A DNA stretch of 60,225 nucleotides, taken from the NCBI RefSeq assembly GCF_000473065.1, contig NZ_AXAZ01000051.1:1-60225 (forward strand), in the 5' to 3' direction. Positions 7,475 to 15,682 of this stretch are shown piece by piece. The translations under genes and the position numbers were made by a program. The DNA is from Bradyrhizobium sp. WSM1743. Lineage in GTDB: Bacteria > Pseudomonadota > Alphaproteobacteria > Rhizobiales > Xanthobacteraceae. The notes under the pieces are model-generated. The model searched no databases, was not told the DNA's origin, and worked only from the letters and a program-made list of their open reading frames with translations. Each line of letters opens with the position of its first letter. The stretch's first letter is position 1.

Positions 7475-9295
7475 ATGACCGACGCTGGCGCCCCTCCCAA
7501 TCCTGATAGCGCCGGCCCGGCTGGCAACGCGCCTTACCGGGTGCTGGCGCGCAAGTACCGACCTTCCTCATTCGATGACCTGATCGGCCAGGAGGCCGTG
7601 GTCCGCACCGTCTCCAATGCGTTCGAGACCGGACGCATCCCGCAGGCCTGGATCCTCACCGGCGTCCGCGGCGTCGGCAAGACCACCACTGCGCGTATCC
7701 TGGCCCGCGCGCTCAACTACGAGATGCCGAATGGCTCGGTGCAGGGCCCGACCATCCACATGCCGACCTTGGGCGTGCATTGCCAAGCGATCATGGAAAG
7801 CCGGCACATGGACGTGCTGGAGATGGACGCGGCATCGCATACTGGCGTCGACGACGTCCGCCAGATCAATGACAGCGTGCGCTATGCCCCGGCCAGCGCG
7901 CGCTACAAGGTCTACATCATCGACGAAGTCCACATGCTGTCGACGGCGGCGTTCAACGCCTTCCTGAAGACGCTTGAGGAGCCGCCGGAGCACGCCAAGT
8001 TTGTGTTCGCGACGACCGAGATCCGCAAGGTTCCGGTCACCGTGCTGTCACGCTGCCAGCGCTTTGATCTCCGCCGGGTCGAGGCGGACGTGCTGATGAA
8101 GCACCTTGCCAACATCGCAGCCAAGGAAAGCGTCGAGATCGAGCCGGAGGCGCTCGGCATCATCGCGCGCGCGGCGGAAGGCTCGGTGCGCGATTCGCTG
8201 TCGCTGCTCGATCAGGCGATCGCCCATGCGGCAGGCCCGGTGAAGGCCGACGCGGTCAGGCAGATGCTGGGCCTCGCCGACCGCACCCGCGTCATCGATC
8301 TCTTCGATTCGCTGGTGCGCGGCGACATCGCGGCCGCCTTCAAGGAGTTCCGCGACCAGTACGACGTCGGTGCCGACCCCATCGTCGTGCTCTCGGACCT
8401 CGCCGAATTCGTCAACTTCGTCACCCGGGTGAAGGTCGTGCCTCCGACCGCCGACAACGTCGCCTATGGCGAGACCGAGCGGGTTCGCGCGAAGGATTTC
8501 GCCTCGAAAATCTCGATGCGCGTGCTGTCGCGGATGTGGCAGATGCTGCTCAAGGGCATCGCGGAGGTGCAGGCAGCAACGCGCCCCGCGGCGGCCGCCG
8601 AGATGGTGCTGGTGCGTATCGCCTATGTCGCCGACCTGCCGACGCCGGACGAAGCCATCAGGATGCTGGAGCAGAACGGCGGCGGCTCTCCGGTCGTGAG
8701 CGGCGGAAGTGCGGCGCGCAGCACCCCTTCCGCGCCGGTTGCGTCCGCGGCCCCTGTTCGGATGGCGACATCCTCGCCGTCCTCGTTCGGCGGCGGCGCT
8801 GCCCGGCCGCAGATGGCGGCACCGGCGCCGGATCCGCAAGGCGCTGCGCCGCAGCTGCGCATCACCAGCTTCACCCAGCTCGTTGCCCTGGCCGGGCAGA
8901 AGCGCGACCTCCTGACCAAGGGCGCGCTCGAAGGCGATATGCGCCTCGTCCGCTTCGAGGAGGGCCGGCTGGAAGTCGCGCTCGAGCCCAACGCGTCCAA
9001 GACCATGATCTCGGAGCTTGCGAAGAAGTTCGAGCTGTGGACCGGCCGGCGCTGGACCGTGATCGTCTCCAACGAGCAGGGCCAGCCGACGCTGCGCTCG
9101 GTGAACCAGGCGGCCAAGCAGGAGCATGCCCGTACCGCGGAAGCCGATCCGCGCGTGCAGGAGGTGCTGTCGCGTTTCCCCGGCGCCAAGGTCGTCGAGG
9201 TCCGCAGGCTTGCCCCCGAGACGCCGGAATCCAATATTAACGCGGACTATGGCAGTGACGATCCGCTGGACGGTTCCGACGGCGACGATCTCTAG
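7475..9295 (+). CDS. dnaX: DNA polymerase III subunit gamma/tau
   Basis: This clamp-loader ATPase of 606 residues contains Walker A GVRGVGKTTTA near residue 60, Walker B DEVHMLS near 150, sensor 1 FATTEIRKVPVTVLSRCQRFDLRR and a long Pro/Ala-rich linker (about 400-460) before the tau domain that contacts polymerase alpha and DnaB. The zinc-module region of the Escherichia coli protein, which has four Cys, is reduced here to a single Cys (GVHCQAIMESRHMD), so zinc is unlikely to be bound. It is followed by ybaB and recR, a conserved replication/repair cluster. Confidence 0.96.
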   Translation: MTDAGAPPNPDSAGPAGNAPYRVLARKYRPSSFDDLIGQEAVVRTVSNAFETGRIPQAWILTGVRGVGKTTTARILARALNYEMPNGSVQGPTIHMPTLGVHCQAIMESRHMDVLEMDAASHTGVDDVRQINDSVRYAPASARYKVYIIDEVHMLSTAAFNAFLKTLEEPPEHAKFVFATTEIRKVPVTVLSRCQRFDLRRVEADVLMKHLANIAAKESVEIEPEALGIIARAAEGSVRDSLSLLDQAIAHAAGPVKADAVRQMLGLADRTRVIDLFDSLVRGDIAAAFKEFRDQYDVGADPIVVLSDLAEFVNFVTRVKVVPPTADNVAYGETERVRAKDFASKISMRVLSRMWQMLLKGIAEVQAATRPAAAAEMVLVRIAYVADLPTPDEAIRMLEQNGGGSPVVSGGSAARSTPSAPVASAAPVRMATSSPSSFGGGAARPQMAAPAPDPQGAAPQLRITSFTQLVALAGQKRDLLTKGALEGDMRLVRFEEGRLEVALEPNASKTMISELAKKFELWTGRRWTVIVSNEQGQPTLRSVNQAAKQEHARTAEADPRVQEVLSRFPGAKVVEVRRLAPETPESNINADYGSDDPLDGSDGDDL

Positions 9296-9343
9296 CGCAT
9301 GATCCGGAAAAGTGCGAAGCGGTTTTCCGATAAGATCATGCGC
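9296..9343. repeat. Intergenic palindromic repeat, class G
   Basis: GCGCATGATC at the left and GATCATGCGC at the right form the outer stem, with CGGAAAA/GTTTTCCG as an inner stem. It begins directly after the dnaX stop codon, so it may also act as the dnaX transcript end structure. Confidence 0.75.
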
Positions 9344-9407
9344 AAACAATATGCTAAGGCGCGATGATGATTCATAGCGCCTTAGCCTCTTTCAAGGACA
9401 GGCACCG

Positions 9408-9728
9408 ATGGCTGATTTTCTCGGCATGATGAAGCAGGCGGCGCAGCTGCAATCCAAGATGCAGGAGATGCAGGACCAGCTCGCCAACGTCGAGGTCGAA
9501 GGCATCTCCGGCGGCGGCCTCGTCGCCGTGCGCATGACTGCGAAGATGGACGTCAAGGGCATCAAGATCGATCCCTCGCTGATGAAGGCGGAGGAGCGCG
9601 AGGTGCTGGAAGACCTGCTCGTCACCGCCTTCGGTGATGCGCGCCGCAAGGCGGAGACCGCCATGCAGGACAAGATGCAGGCCCTCACCGGCGGGCTCGG
9701 CCTGCCGCCGGGGTTGTTCGGCCAGTAA
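9408..9728 (+). CDS. YbaB/EbfC nucleoid-associated protein
   Basis: The 106-residue protein begins MADFLGMMKQAAQLQSKMQ, a helical start typical of YbaB, and ends with the Gly/Leu-rich tail GGLGLPPGLFGQ. The central VRMTAKMDVKGIKIDP strand and AFGDARRKAE helix match the family, which dimerises like tweezers and binds DNA. It lies between dnaX and recR, with recR starting one base after its stop, so the two are translationally close. Confidence 0.95.
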   Translation: MADFLGMMKQAAQLQSKMQEMQDQLANVEVEGISGGGLVAVRMTAKMDVKGIKIDPSLMKAEEREVLEDLLVTAFGDARRKAETAMQDKMQALTGGLGLPPGLFGQ

Positions 9729-9729
9729 G

Positions 9730-10332
9730 ATGGGCGCGGTTGCAGGTCCTGAGATCGAGCGGCTGGTTCAGCTGCTCGCGCGGCTGCCGGGCCTCGGCCC
9801 GCGCTCGGCGCGGCGCGCGGCGCTGCATCTGATCAAGAAGCGCGAAGCGCTGATGATGCCGTTGTCGTCGGCCCTGCAGGTCGCGCTCGACAAGGTCGAG
9901 GTGTGCAAGTCCTGCGGCAACATCGACACGCAAAATCCCTGCACCGTCTGCACCGATCCGAAGCGCGATCCCTCCATCATCGTCGTGGTCGCCGACGTCG
10001 CCGACCTCTGGGCGCTGGAACGGGCCAATGCCACCCAGGGGCGCTATCATGTGCTCGGCGCGACCTTGTCGCCGCTCGACGGCGTCGGCCCGCAGGACCT
10101 CACCATCGACGCACTGGTCGCGCGTGCCCACGCACCGGAAGTGCACGAAATCATCCTGGCGCTGAACGCGACGGTGGACGGCCAGACCACGGCGCATTAC
10201 ATCACCGACCTGCTTCAGGACGCCAATGTGAAGGTGACGCGGCTCGCCCATGGTGTGCCTGTCGGCGGCGAGCTTGATTATCTCGATGAAGGTACGCTAT
10301 CGGCTGCGATGCGGCAGCGTACCCTGTTCTAG
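9730..10332 (+). CDS. recR: Recombination mediator protein RecR
   Basis: The 200-residue protein has the helix-hairpin-helix LPGLGPRSARRAALHL at residues about 16-32, a four-Cys zinc finger (CKSCG ... CTVC) near 60-75 and a Toprim domain (IIVVVADVADLWALE, later GGELDYLDEGTL). RecR works with RecF/RecO to load RecA at gaps. The start ATG at 9730 follows the ybaB stop by one base; longer in-frame extension into ybaB is not needed. Confidence 0.97.
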   Translation: MGAVAGPEIERLVQLLARLPGLGPRSARRAALHLIKKREALMMPLSSALQVALDKVEVCKSCGNIDTQNPCTVCTDPKRDPSIIVVVADVADLWALERANATQGRYHVLGATLSPLDGVGPQDLTIDALVARAHAPEVHEIILALNATVDGQTTAHYITDLLQDANVKVTRLAHGVPVGGELDYLDEGTLSAAMRQRTLF

Positions 10333-10359
10333 CCATCCAGATCTTACGGAACGGACGAC

Positions 10360-10794
10360 ATGACGAAACTTTTCGCCACACGCCTGGCTTTGGTCGCGAT
10401 GATGACAATGCTGGTCAGTCCGGCCATCTCCGCGCAGCAGGGCGACGAGGCACCGCCGCCGTCCAAGCCCGGCAAGCCGATCAACACCGGCGACGTGCTC
10501 TCCGGCGAGCTCAACGCGATGAAGGTCCGCGACGTCAAGAACGGCAAGCGCGTTGCGACCTACCAGATCACCTCCGAGCCGCGCCGCCTGCCGCCGCCGA
10601 ACGGGCTCTGCAATCTCGAGACCGGACCCGAAACCTTCCAGCTCGTCACCTCCAGCGATGCGCAGGCCGCGCAGTTGAAGTCGTTCGTCGGCAAGGAGAT
10701 TTCGGTCAAGGTCGACGAGATCGCCTGCGCCAGCGATGCCGGCCAGATGAGCGAGGCCGTGATCACCAAGTGGAGCCTGATCAAGAAGCAGTAG
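10360..10794 (+). CDS. Small secreted protein of unknown function
   Basis: Its 144 residues begin with a clear signal peptide (MTKLFATRLALVAMMTMLVSPAISAQ, cleavage likely after AISA), followed by a Pro-rich stretch (DEAPPPSKPGKP) and a soluble domain with two Cys (GLCNLE and EIACAS) that could form a disulfide. No family was recognised. It is 27 bases after recR on the same strand and may be read from that transcript. A class F repeat follows and probably marks the transcript end. Confidence 0.7.
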   Translation: MTKLFATRLALVAMMTMLVSPAISAQQGDEAPPPSKPGKPINTGDVLSGELNAMKVRDVKNGKRVATYQITSEPRRLPPPNGLCNLETGPETFQLVTSSDAQAAQLKSFVGKEISVKVDEIACASDAGQMSEAVITKWSLIKKQ

Positions 10795-10817
10795 GGGGCG
10801 GTGACGCTCTCTCCGTC

Positions 10818-10901
10818 GTCATTGCGAGGAGCTCTTGCGACAAGCAATCCAGACTGCTTCTGCGGAACGATTCTGGATTGCTTCGCTTCGCTCGCAATGA
10901 C
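10818..10901. repeat. Intergenic palindromic repeat, class F
   Basis: GTCATTGCGAG at the left is mirrored by CTCGCAATGAC at the right, with inner CAATCCAG/CTGGATTG arms. It sits between two convergently oriented genes, where it could terminate both. Confidence 0.8.
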
Positions 10902-10918
10902 GAGGAGAGACGAGACTG

Positions 10919-12289
10919 TCAAACCCTTACCGGCCCCAGCGCCTCGAAATGCCCGCGCTTCTGCAGGTACGCCAGCAGCACCAGGCTCGGGATCGCCACC
11001 AGCACGCAGATTACGAAGAACAGCGCCCAGCCCGTGGTATCGGCCACGAAGCCGGCACCGGATGACAGATAGGTCCGTCCCACCGCCGCGAGCGCGGTGA
11101 GCAGCGCATATTGCGTCGCTGTGTGCAGCGGGTTCTGGCACAGCGCCGAAAGGTAGGCGACGAAGATCACCGTGCCGATCGCGCTGGTGAAGTTCTCCGC
11201 GCAGATGGCGAGCGCCAGCGCCCATTGATTGGTCCCGACCACGGCGAGCCAGGAGAACGACAAATTGGCGAGCGCCTGCACCACGCCACCGATCCAGAGC
11301 GACGTCGCCAGGGAGTAGCGGCGCGCGACGAAACCACCGGCAAATCCGCCGATCAGGGTCGCAGCGAGGCCGACGCCCTTCACGATCGCCGCATAGTCGT
11401 TGCGGGAGAAGCCGAGATCGATCACGAACGGCGCCGTCATCGTGCCCGAGAACGCGTCAGTGAACTTGAACAGCACCACGAAGGCGAGCGCAGCGAGCGC
11501 GTCCTTGCGCGAGAGGAATTCCGAGAATGCGCCGATCGCGGCGTGCAGCACGCGCGCGAACGCAGTCTCGGCCTTGGTCGCGGCTTCGGCTCGCACCGAT
11601 TGCTCGGGCTCGGTTGCGACCAGCGCCGTGATCGTCCCGATCAGCACCATTGCCGCCATCACCACATAGCCCCACATCCACGCCGAGGTGCGGGTGATGC
11701 CGGTGCTCTCGAAACCCGAGACGATGAACAGCGCGCCGGCGGTCGAGACCAGCATGCCGATGCGGTAGGCCGCGACGTATGATGCCATGCCAGCGGCCTG
11801 CTCGCTCTCGGGCAGGCTCTCGACGCGGAAGGCGTCGACCACGATGTCCTGCGTCGACGATGTCGTCGCGACCAGCAGCGCGCCGAGCGCGACGTAGAAC
11901 GGCGAGCGTGCCGGATCGGTCATCGCCAGCAACAGGATCGCGATGATCAAGAGCAGCTGCGAGAACACCAGCCAGCCGCGCCGCCGCCCGAAGGCGCGGG
12001 TGAACAGCGGCACATGCATCGCGTCCACCAGCGGCGCCCACAGGAATTTCAGCGTGTAGGGCGTGCCGACCAGCGCAAACAGACCGATAGTCTTGAGATC
12101 GACCCCGGCCTCCCGCATCCACACCAAGAGCGTCGAGCCCGACAGCGCCAGCGGCAACCCCGAGGAGAAGCCGAGGAACAGCACGATCAGCACCCGCGGC
12201 TGCAGGTACACAGCAAGGCTGTCGCGCCAGGAGGCGGCGGGAGCTTCGGTGGTGGCGGCAGTTCCGGAGGTGGCGTCGGGTGCTGTCAT
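10919..12289 (-). CDS. AmpG-like MFS permease (muropeptide uptake)
   Basis: The 456-residue protein has about 12-14 membrane segments. Its N-terminus after a short polar leader (SLAVYLQPRVLIVLFLGFSSGLPLALSGSTL) and the stretch FLWAPLVDAMHVPLF with GRRRGWL are hallmarks of AmpG, which imports anhydro-muropeptides for cell wall recycling and can influence beta-lactamase induction. No amp genes are nearby. The assignment to AmpG rather than another acetyl-CoA/AmpG-family MFS is probable, not proved. Confidence 0.85.
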   Translation of the reverse strand: MTAPDATSGTAATTEAPAASWRDSLAVYLQPRVLIVLFLGFSSGLPLALSGSTLLVWMREAGVDLKTIGLFALVGTPYTLKFLWAPLVDAMHVPLFTRAFGRRRGWLVFSQLLLIIAILLLAMTDPARSPFYVALGALLVATTSSTQDIVVDAFRVESLPESEQAAGMASYVAAYRIGMLVSTAGALFIVSGFESTGITRTSAWMWGYVVMAAMVLIGTITALVATEPEQSVRAEAATKAETAFARVLHAAIGAFSEFLSRKDALAALAFVVLFKFTDAFSGTMTAPFVIDLGFSRNDYAAIVKGVGLAATLIGGFAGGFVARRYSLATSLWIGGVVQALANLSFSWLAVVGTNQWALALAICAENFTSAIGTVIFVAYLSALCQNPLHTATQYALLTALAAVGRTYLSSGAGFVADTTGWALFFVICVLVAIPSLVLLAYLQKRGHFEALGPVRV

Positions 12290-12330
12290 GAGGCGGTGTT
12301 AGCAGATTCTGGCCGTCACAAGGGGGCTCT

Positions 12331-12372
12331 CGTCGCCCGGCTTGACCGGGCGACCCAGTATTCCAGAGGCCG
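12331..12372. repeat. Class A palindromic repeat, inverted copy left of the GIY-YIG remnant
   Basis: CGTCGCCCGGCTTGACCGGG followed by CGACCCAGTATTCCAGAG is the reverse complement of the class A unit. With the copy at 12680-12724 it brackets the broken GIY-YIG gene in opposite orientation. Confidence 0.85.
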
Positions 12373-12375
12373 GAG

Positions 12376-12677
12376 TTATGGAGGACCTGCGATCTCTGGA
12401 TAGAGATCGTTCCAGTCCGGATTGTCTTTCTCGATCAGCGCGATCTTCCAGTCACGCTTCCACTTCTTCAGCCGCTTCTCGCGCTTGATAGCGTTTTGAG
12501 GATCGTCGAATTGCTCGAAGTAGACCAGCTTCACGACGCCGTATTCCTTCGTAAAGCTCTCGGCCAACTGCAACTTGTGTTCGGCCACGCGGCGGATGAG
12601 ATCGTTGGTCATGCCGATATAGAGCGTCCACCGATCTTAGAAGCGAGAATGTACACGTAGTACGATCGCGTGCCCAT
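12376..12677 (-). pseudogene. GIY-YIG nuclease gene with one-base deletion
   Basis: Starting at ATG 12677 the frame reads MGTRSYYVYILASKIGG and then hits a stop; one base further the second frame continues LYIGMTNDLIRRVAEHK and runs to 12376. Together they give a complete small GIY-YIG protein of about 100 residues (GIY equivalent YVYIL, YIG as LYIG, Arg in RRVAEHK, Lys-rich REKRLKKWKR tail). The break lies near 12622-12630, where one base appears to be missing. The surviving 78-residue open frame from ATG 12612 lacks the catalytic GIY-YIG strand. Function before inactivation is unknown; free-standing GIY-YIG domain proteins are related to UvrC/SLX1 nucleases. Confidence 0.85.
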
Positions 12678-12679
12678 CT

Positions 12680-12724
12680 GCCGTCTCTGGGATACTGGGT
12701 CGCCCGGTCAAGCCGGGCGACGAC
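12680..12724. repeat. Class A palindromic repeat, right of the GIY-YIG remnant
   Basis: CCGTCTCTGGGATACTGGGT followed by CGCCCGGTCAAGCCGGGCGA. It ends just before the stop codon of the RmuC gene. Confidence 0.85.
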
Positions 12725-12739
12725 AATGTGCCTTAAATC

Positions 12740-13936
12740 CTACTCCCCCGCCTGGAGCTTCCTCGGAAACAGCTCTCCCGCGCCCGTCGCCACCAGGCGC
12801 GGGCCCTCCGCGTCGCTCTTGCTGAAATCGAGTTCCTCGATCCGTCCTGCGCGCTTTTCGATCTTGTCGGCGGAGATCAGCACCTGGCGGACGTCCTCGT
12901 TCACGTCGGCAAAATGCTTTTGCAGCTTCAGCACGCGGTCGCGCAGGCGGCCGAGGTCGTCGCCGAGCTTGATCACCTCGGTGCGGATCTGGTCGGCGGC
13001 ATCGCGCATGCGCGCGTCCTTCATGATCTGCTGCATCACCTGGATCGCGAGCATCAAAAGCGAGGGCGACACCAGCACGACGCGGGCGCGATAGGCCTTC
13101 TGGATCACGTCGTCGAAGCCGTCATGGATCTCGGCATAGACCGACTCCGACGGCACGAACATCAGTGCCATCTCCTGGGTCTCGCCGGTGACGAGGTATT
13201 TTTCGGCGATGTCGCTGACATGCTTCATCACGTCGCCGCGCAGCCGCTGTGTGGCGGCGCGCCGCTCCTCGTCGGTGCGGGCGTCGTGCAGCGCCGTCAT
13301 CGCCTCCAGCGGGAATTTGGCGTCGATGCAGAGCGGGCGCTGGTCGGGCAGGAACACGACGCAGTCCGGCCGCTTGCCGGTCGAGAGCGTGAACTGGAAC
13401 TCGTACGAGCCTTTCGGAAGACCGTCCTGGACGATCGCCTCCATCCGCGCTTGTCCAAAGGCGCCGCGCGACTGCTTGTTGGCGAGCACGTCGCGCAAGG
13501 TGGTCACCTGGGTGGTGAGGTCGGTGAGGTTCTTGTGCGCGCTGTCGATGATGCCGAGCCGCTCGTGCAGCGCGCGCAGGCTCTCCATGGTGTTGCGGGT
13601 CGAATGTTCCATGGACTGGCCGACGCGGTGGGTGACCGAATCCAGCCGCTCGTTGACGGCACGCGCCATCTCGGCCTGGCGGCCGGCGAGCGCCTGGGTC
13701 ATGGCGTCGACCCTCCCTGAGGCCTCGCTCTGGGCGCGAAGCACTTGGGCAAGGCGCTCCTCAAGCTCGTCGGCCCGGATCGCGTGCGCCATGGCGAGTT
13801 CCGCGCCGCGCCGCCCCGACCGCGCGATCACGACCGCAATCACAACCAGCAGGATGAGGACGAGCGCGCCGAAGCCGATCAGCGCATCGACGGTGCGCAC
13901 CGGCCAGTCGCCGAGCATGACAATGATCTCGTTCAT
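12740..13936 (-). CDS. rmuC: RmuC-family DNA recombination protein
   Basis: The 398-residue protein has an N-terminal membrane anchor (about residues 15-35, LIGFGALVLILLVVIAVVIA), a long coiled-coil (about 40-130) and the conserved RmuC nuclease-like domain (about 150-350) with the CVVFLPDQRPLCIDAKFPLEA and EMALMFVPSESVYAEI segments. RmuC limits inversions at short repeats in Escherichia coli. The frame continues upstream to 14080, but MNEIIVMLGDWP at 13936 gives the family-like start. It diverges from def, with three to four GGTTA(A/G) motifs in the shared upstream region. Confidence 0.9.
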   Translation of the reverse strand: MNEIIVMLGDWPVRTVDALIGFGALVLILLVVIAVVIARSGRRGAELAMAHAIRADELEERLAQVLRAQSEASGRVDAMTQALAGRQAEMARAVNERLDSVTHRVGQSMEHSTRNTMESLRALHERLGIIDSAHKNLTDLTTQVTTLRDVLANKQSRGAFGQARMEAIVQDGLPKGSYEFQFTLSTGKRPDCVVFLPDQRPLCIDAKFPLEAMTALHDARTDEERRAATQRLRGDVMKHVSDIAEKYLVTGETQEMALMFVPSESVYAEIHDGFDDVIQKAYRARVVLVSPSLLMLAIQVMQQIMKDARMRDAADQIRTEVIKLGDDLGRLRDRVLKLQKHFADVNEDVRQVLISADKIEKRAGRIEELDFSKSDAEGPRLVATGAGELFPRKLQAGE

Positions 13937-13990
13937 GCCAGCCCTTCTAGCCGATTCGCAGCCTGGCGCGAACGAAGAGAGAACGTCGGC

Positions 13991-14055
13991 GGTTAAGAAC
14001 TCCCTACCTTTTATGGTTAACGAAAGGCGAAGTTTTATGGTTAGCGGAGGGTTAA
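13991..14055. promoter_or_regulatory. Cluster of GGTTAA / ATGGTTA(A/G) motifs between rmuC and def (possible CtrA sites)
   Basis: ATGGTTAA at 14013-14020 is the complement of TTAACCAT, a half-site described for the alphaproteobacterial cell-cycle regulator CtrA. ATGGTTAG follows 24 bases later (14037-14044), and GGTTAA recurs at 13991-13996 and within 14049-14055. Four copies in 65 bases of a divergent promoter region is suggestive only. Confidence 0.35.
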
Positions 14056-14107
14056 CGGGGTTCCTGGCCGCATTGACCACATCCGGCGCGCGGCTTAAAT
14101 CGCGGCC

Positions 14108-14635
14108 ATGGCCCTACGAGAAATCATCATCCTGCCGGACAAGCAGCTGCGCCTGGTCTCCAAGCCGATCGAGAAGGTCACGCCGGAGATCCGCAAGCTT
14201 GCCGACGACATGTTCGAGACCATGTACGACGCGCCCGGCATTGGCCTCGCCGCGATCCAGGTCGCGCAGCCGCTGCGGCTCATCACCATGGACCTCGCCA
14301 AGCGCGACGAGAGCGGCGAGACCAAGCACGAGCCGCGCGTCTTCATCAATCCTGAAATCCTCGCCTCCTCCGCGGAACTCTCCACTTACGAGGAAGGCTG
14401 CCTCTCGATCCCCGAATATTACGAGGAGGTCGAGCGCCCTGCGAAGGTGCGCGTGCGCTTCACCGATCTCGACGGCAAGGTGCATGAGGAGGACGCAGAA
14501 GGCCTCTACGCCACCTGCATCCAGCACGAGATCGACCATCTCAACGGCGTGCTGTTCGTCGACTATCTGTCGAAGCTCAAGCGCGACCGCGTCATGAAGA
14601 AGTTCGAGAAAGCCGCCAAGCGCGCGGCGGAGTAG
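14108..14635 (+). CDS. def: Peptide deformylase
   Basis: All three catalytic motifs are intact in the 175-residue protein: GIGLAAIQV (residues about 45-53), EGCLSIP (about 97-103, Cys metal ligand) and QHEIDHLNG (about 139-147, two His ligands and catalytic Glu). It removes the N-formyl group from nascent proteins. fmt, which adds that formyl group to Met-tRNA, lies downstream on the same strand, separated by a class B repeat. Confidence 0.97.
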   Translation: MALREIIILPDKQLRLVSKPIEKVTPEIRKLADDMFETMYDAPGIGLAAIQVAQPLRLITMDLAKRDESGETKHEPRVFINPEILASSAELSTYEEGCLSIPEYYEEVERPAKVRVRFTDLDGKVHEEDAEGLYATCIQHEIDHLNGVLFVDYLSKLKRDRVMKKFEKAAKRAAE

Positions 14636-14643
14636 GGCTCTCT

Positions 14644-14723
14644 GTCATTCCGGGGCGATGCAAAGCATCGAACCCGGAATCTCGAGATTCCGGGTTCGGC
14701 TCTTCGAGCCGCCCCGGAATGAC
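14644..14723. repeat. Intergenic palindromic repeat, class B
   Basis: GTCATTCCGGGGCGATGC at the left and GCCCCGGAATGAC at the right, with ATCTCGAGAT at the centre, form a long hairpin. Further class B copies are at 21451-21528, 23776-23855 and 28185-28283. Confidence 0.85.
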
Positions 14724-14758
14724 CGTCAGTGGATTCGCGTTGTTCGCAGGTTTTTTCG

Positions 14759-15682
14759 ATGCCCCTCCGCCTGATCTTCATGGGCACGCCCGATTTCTCC
14801 GTGCCGACGCTGCTCGAGCTGGTCGCGCATGGCCATGAGATCGCGGCTGTCTACACCCGCGCGCCGAAGCCGGGCGGGCGGCGCGGCCTGCAATTGCAGC
14901 CGACGCCGGTCGAGGAAGCTGCGCGAAAACTCGGCATTTCCGTGCTGACGCCGAAGTCGCTGAAGACGCCGGAGGCGCTGGAAGAGTTCCGCGCCTTTGG
15001 CGCCGATGCCGCCGTCGTCGTCGCCTACGGCATGATCCTGCCGCAGGCGATCCTCGATGCACCAAAGCTCGGCTGCTACAATCTGCACGCTTCGCTGCTG
15101 CCGCGCTGGCGCGGCGCCGCGCCCATCAACCGTGCGATCATGGCAGGCGATGCCGAGAGCGGCGTCATGGTGATGAAGATGGACGTCGGCCTCGACACCG
15201 GCGACGTCGCCATGGCCGAGCGCATCGCGATCACCGACAGCATGACCGCGCTCGACCTGCACGATCGCCTGTCCCGGTTGGGCGCCGATCTGATGGTGCG
15301 CGCGATGGCCGCGCTCGAACGCGGCGGGCTCCAGCTCAAAAAGCAGAGCGACGACGGCGTCACCTATGCCGCCAAGATCGAGAAGGCCGAGGCGCGGATC
15401 GACTGGACCAGGCCCGCGCGCGCGGTGCTTCGGCACATCCACGGTTTGTCGCCGTTCCCCGGCGCCTGGAGCGAGCTTGACGATGCGCGGGTCAAAATCC
15501 TGCGCTGTGAACTCGCGAAGGGCTCCGGCATTCCGGGCGAGGTGCTCGACGATCAGCTCACCATCGCCTGCAGCGAGGGCGCGATCCGGATCCTCGAGCT
15601 GCAGCGCGAAGGCAAGGCCCGGATGCAGGCGGCGGACTTTTTGCGCGGCGTGCCCGTCACGCCGCCAATGCGGTTCGCTTGA
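14759..15682 (+). CDS. fmt: Methionyl-tRNA formyltransferase
   Basis: The 307-residue enzyme transfers a formyl group from 10-formyl-THF to initiator Met-tRNA. Motifs seen: MGTPDFSVPTLLEL at the N-terminus, the catalytic NLHASLLPRWRGAAPI (Asn, His, and SLLP loop near residue 106-120), and MKMDVGLDTGD. A C-terminal tRNA-binding domain starts near residue 205. The start ATG 14759 (MPLRLIFMG) fits the family better than the in-frame GTG at 14729. Its stop overlaps the truA start by one base (TGATG). Confidence 0.97.
   Translation: MPLRLIFMGTPDFSVPTLLELVAHGHEIAAVYTRAPKPGGRRGLQLQPTPVEEAARKLGISVLTPKSLKTPEALEEFRAFGADAAVVVAYGMILPQAILDAPKLGCYNLHASLLPRWRGAAPINRAIMAGDAESGVMVMKMDVGLDTGDVAMAERIAITDSMTALDLHDRLSRLGADLMVRAMAALERGGLQLKKQSDDGVTYAAKIEKAEARIDWTRPARAVLRHIHGLSPFPGAWSELDDARVKILRCELAKGSGIPGEVLDDQLTIACSEGAIRILELQREGKARMQAADFLRGVPVTPPMRFA

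Noticed and set aside
8048..9349. 433-residue minus-strand frame opposite dnaX
   Set aside because: Antisense to dnaX with all clamp-loader motifs; no motif of its own.
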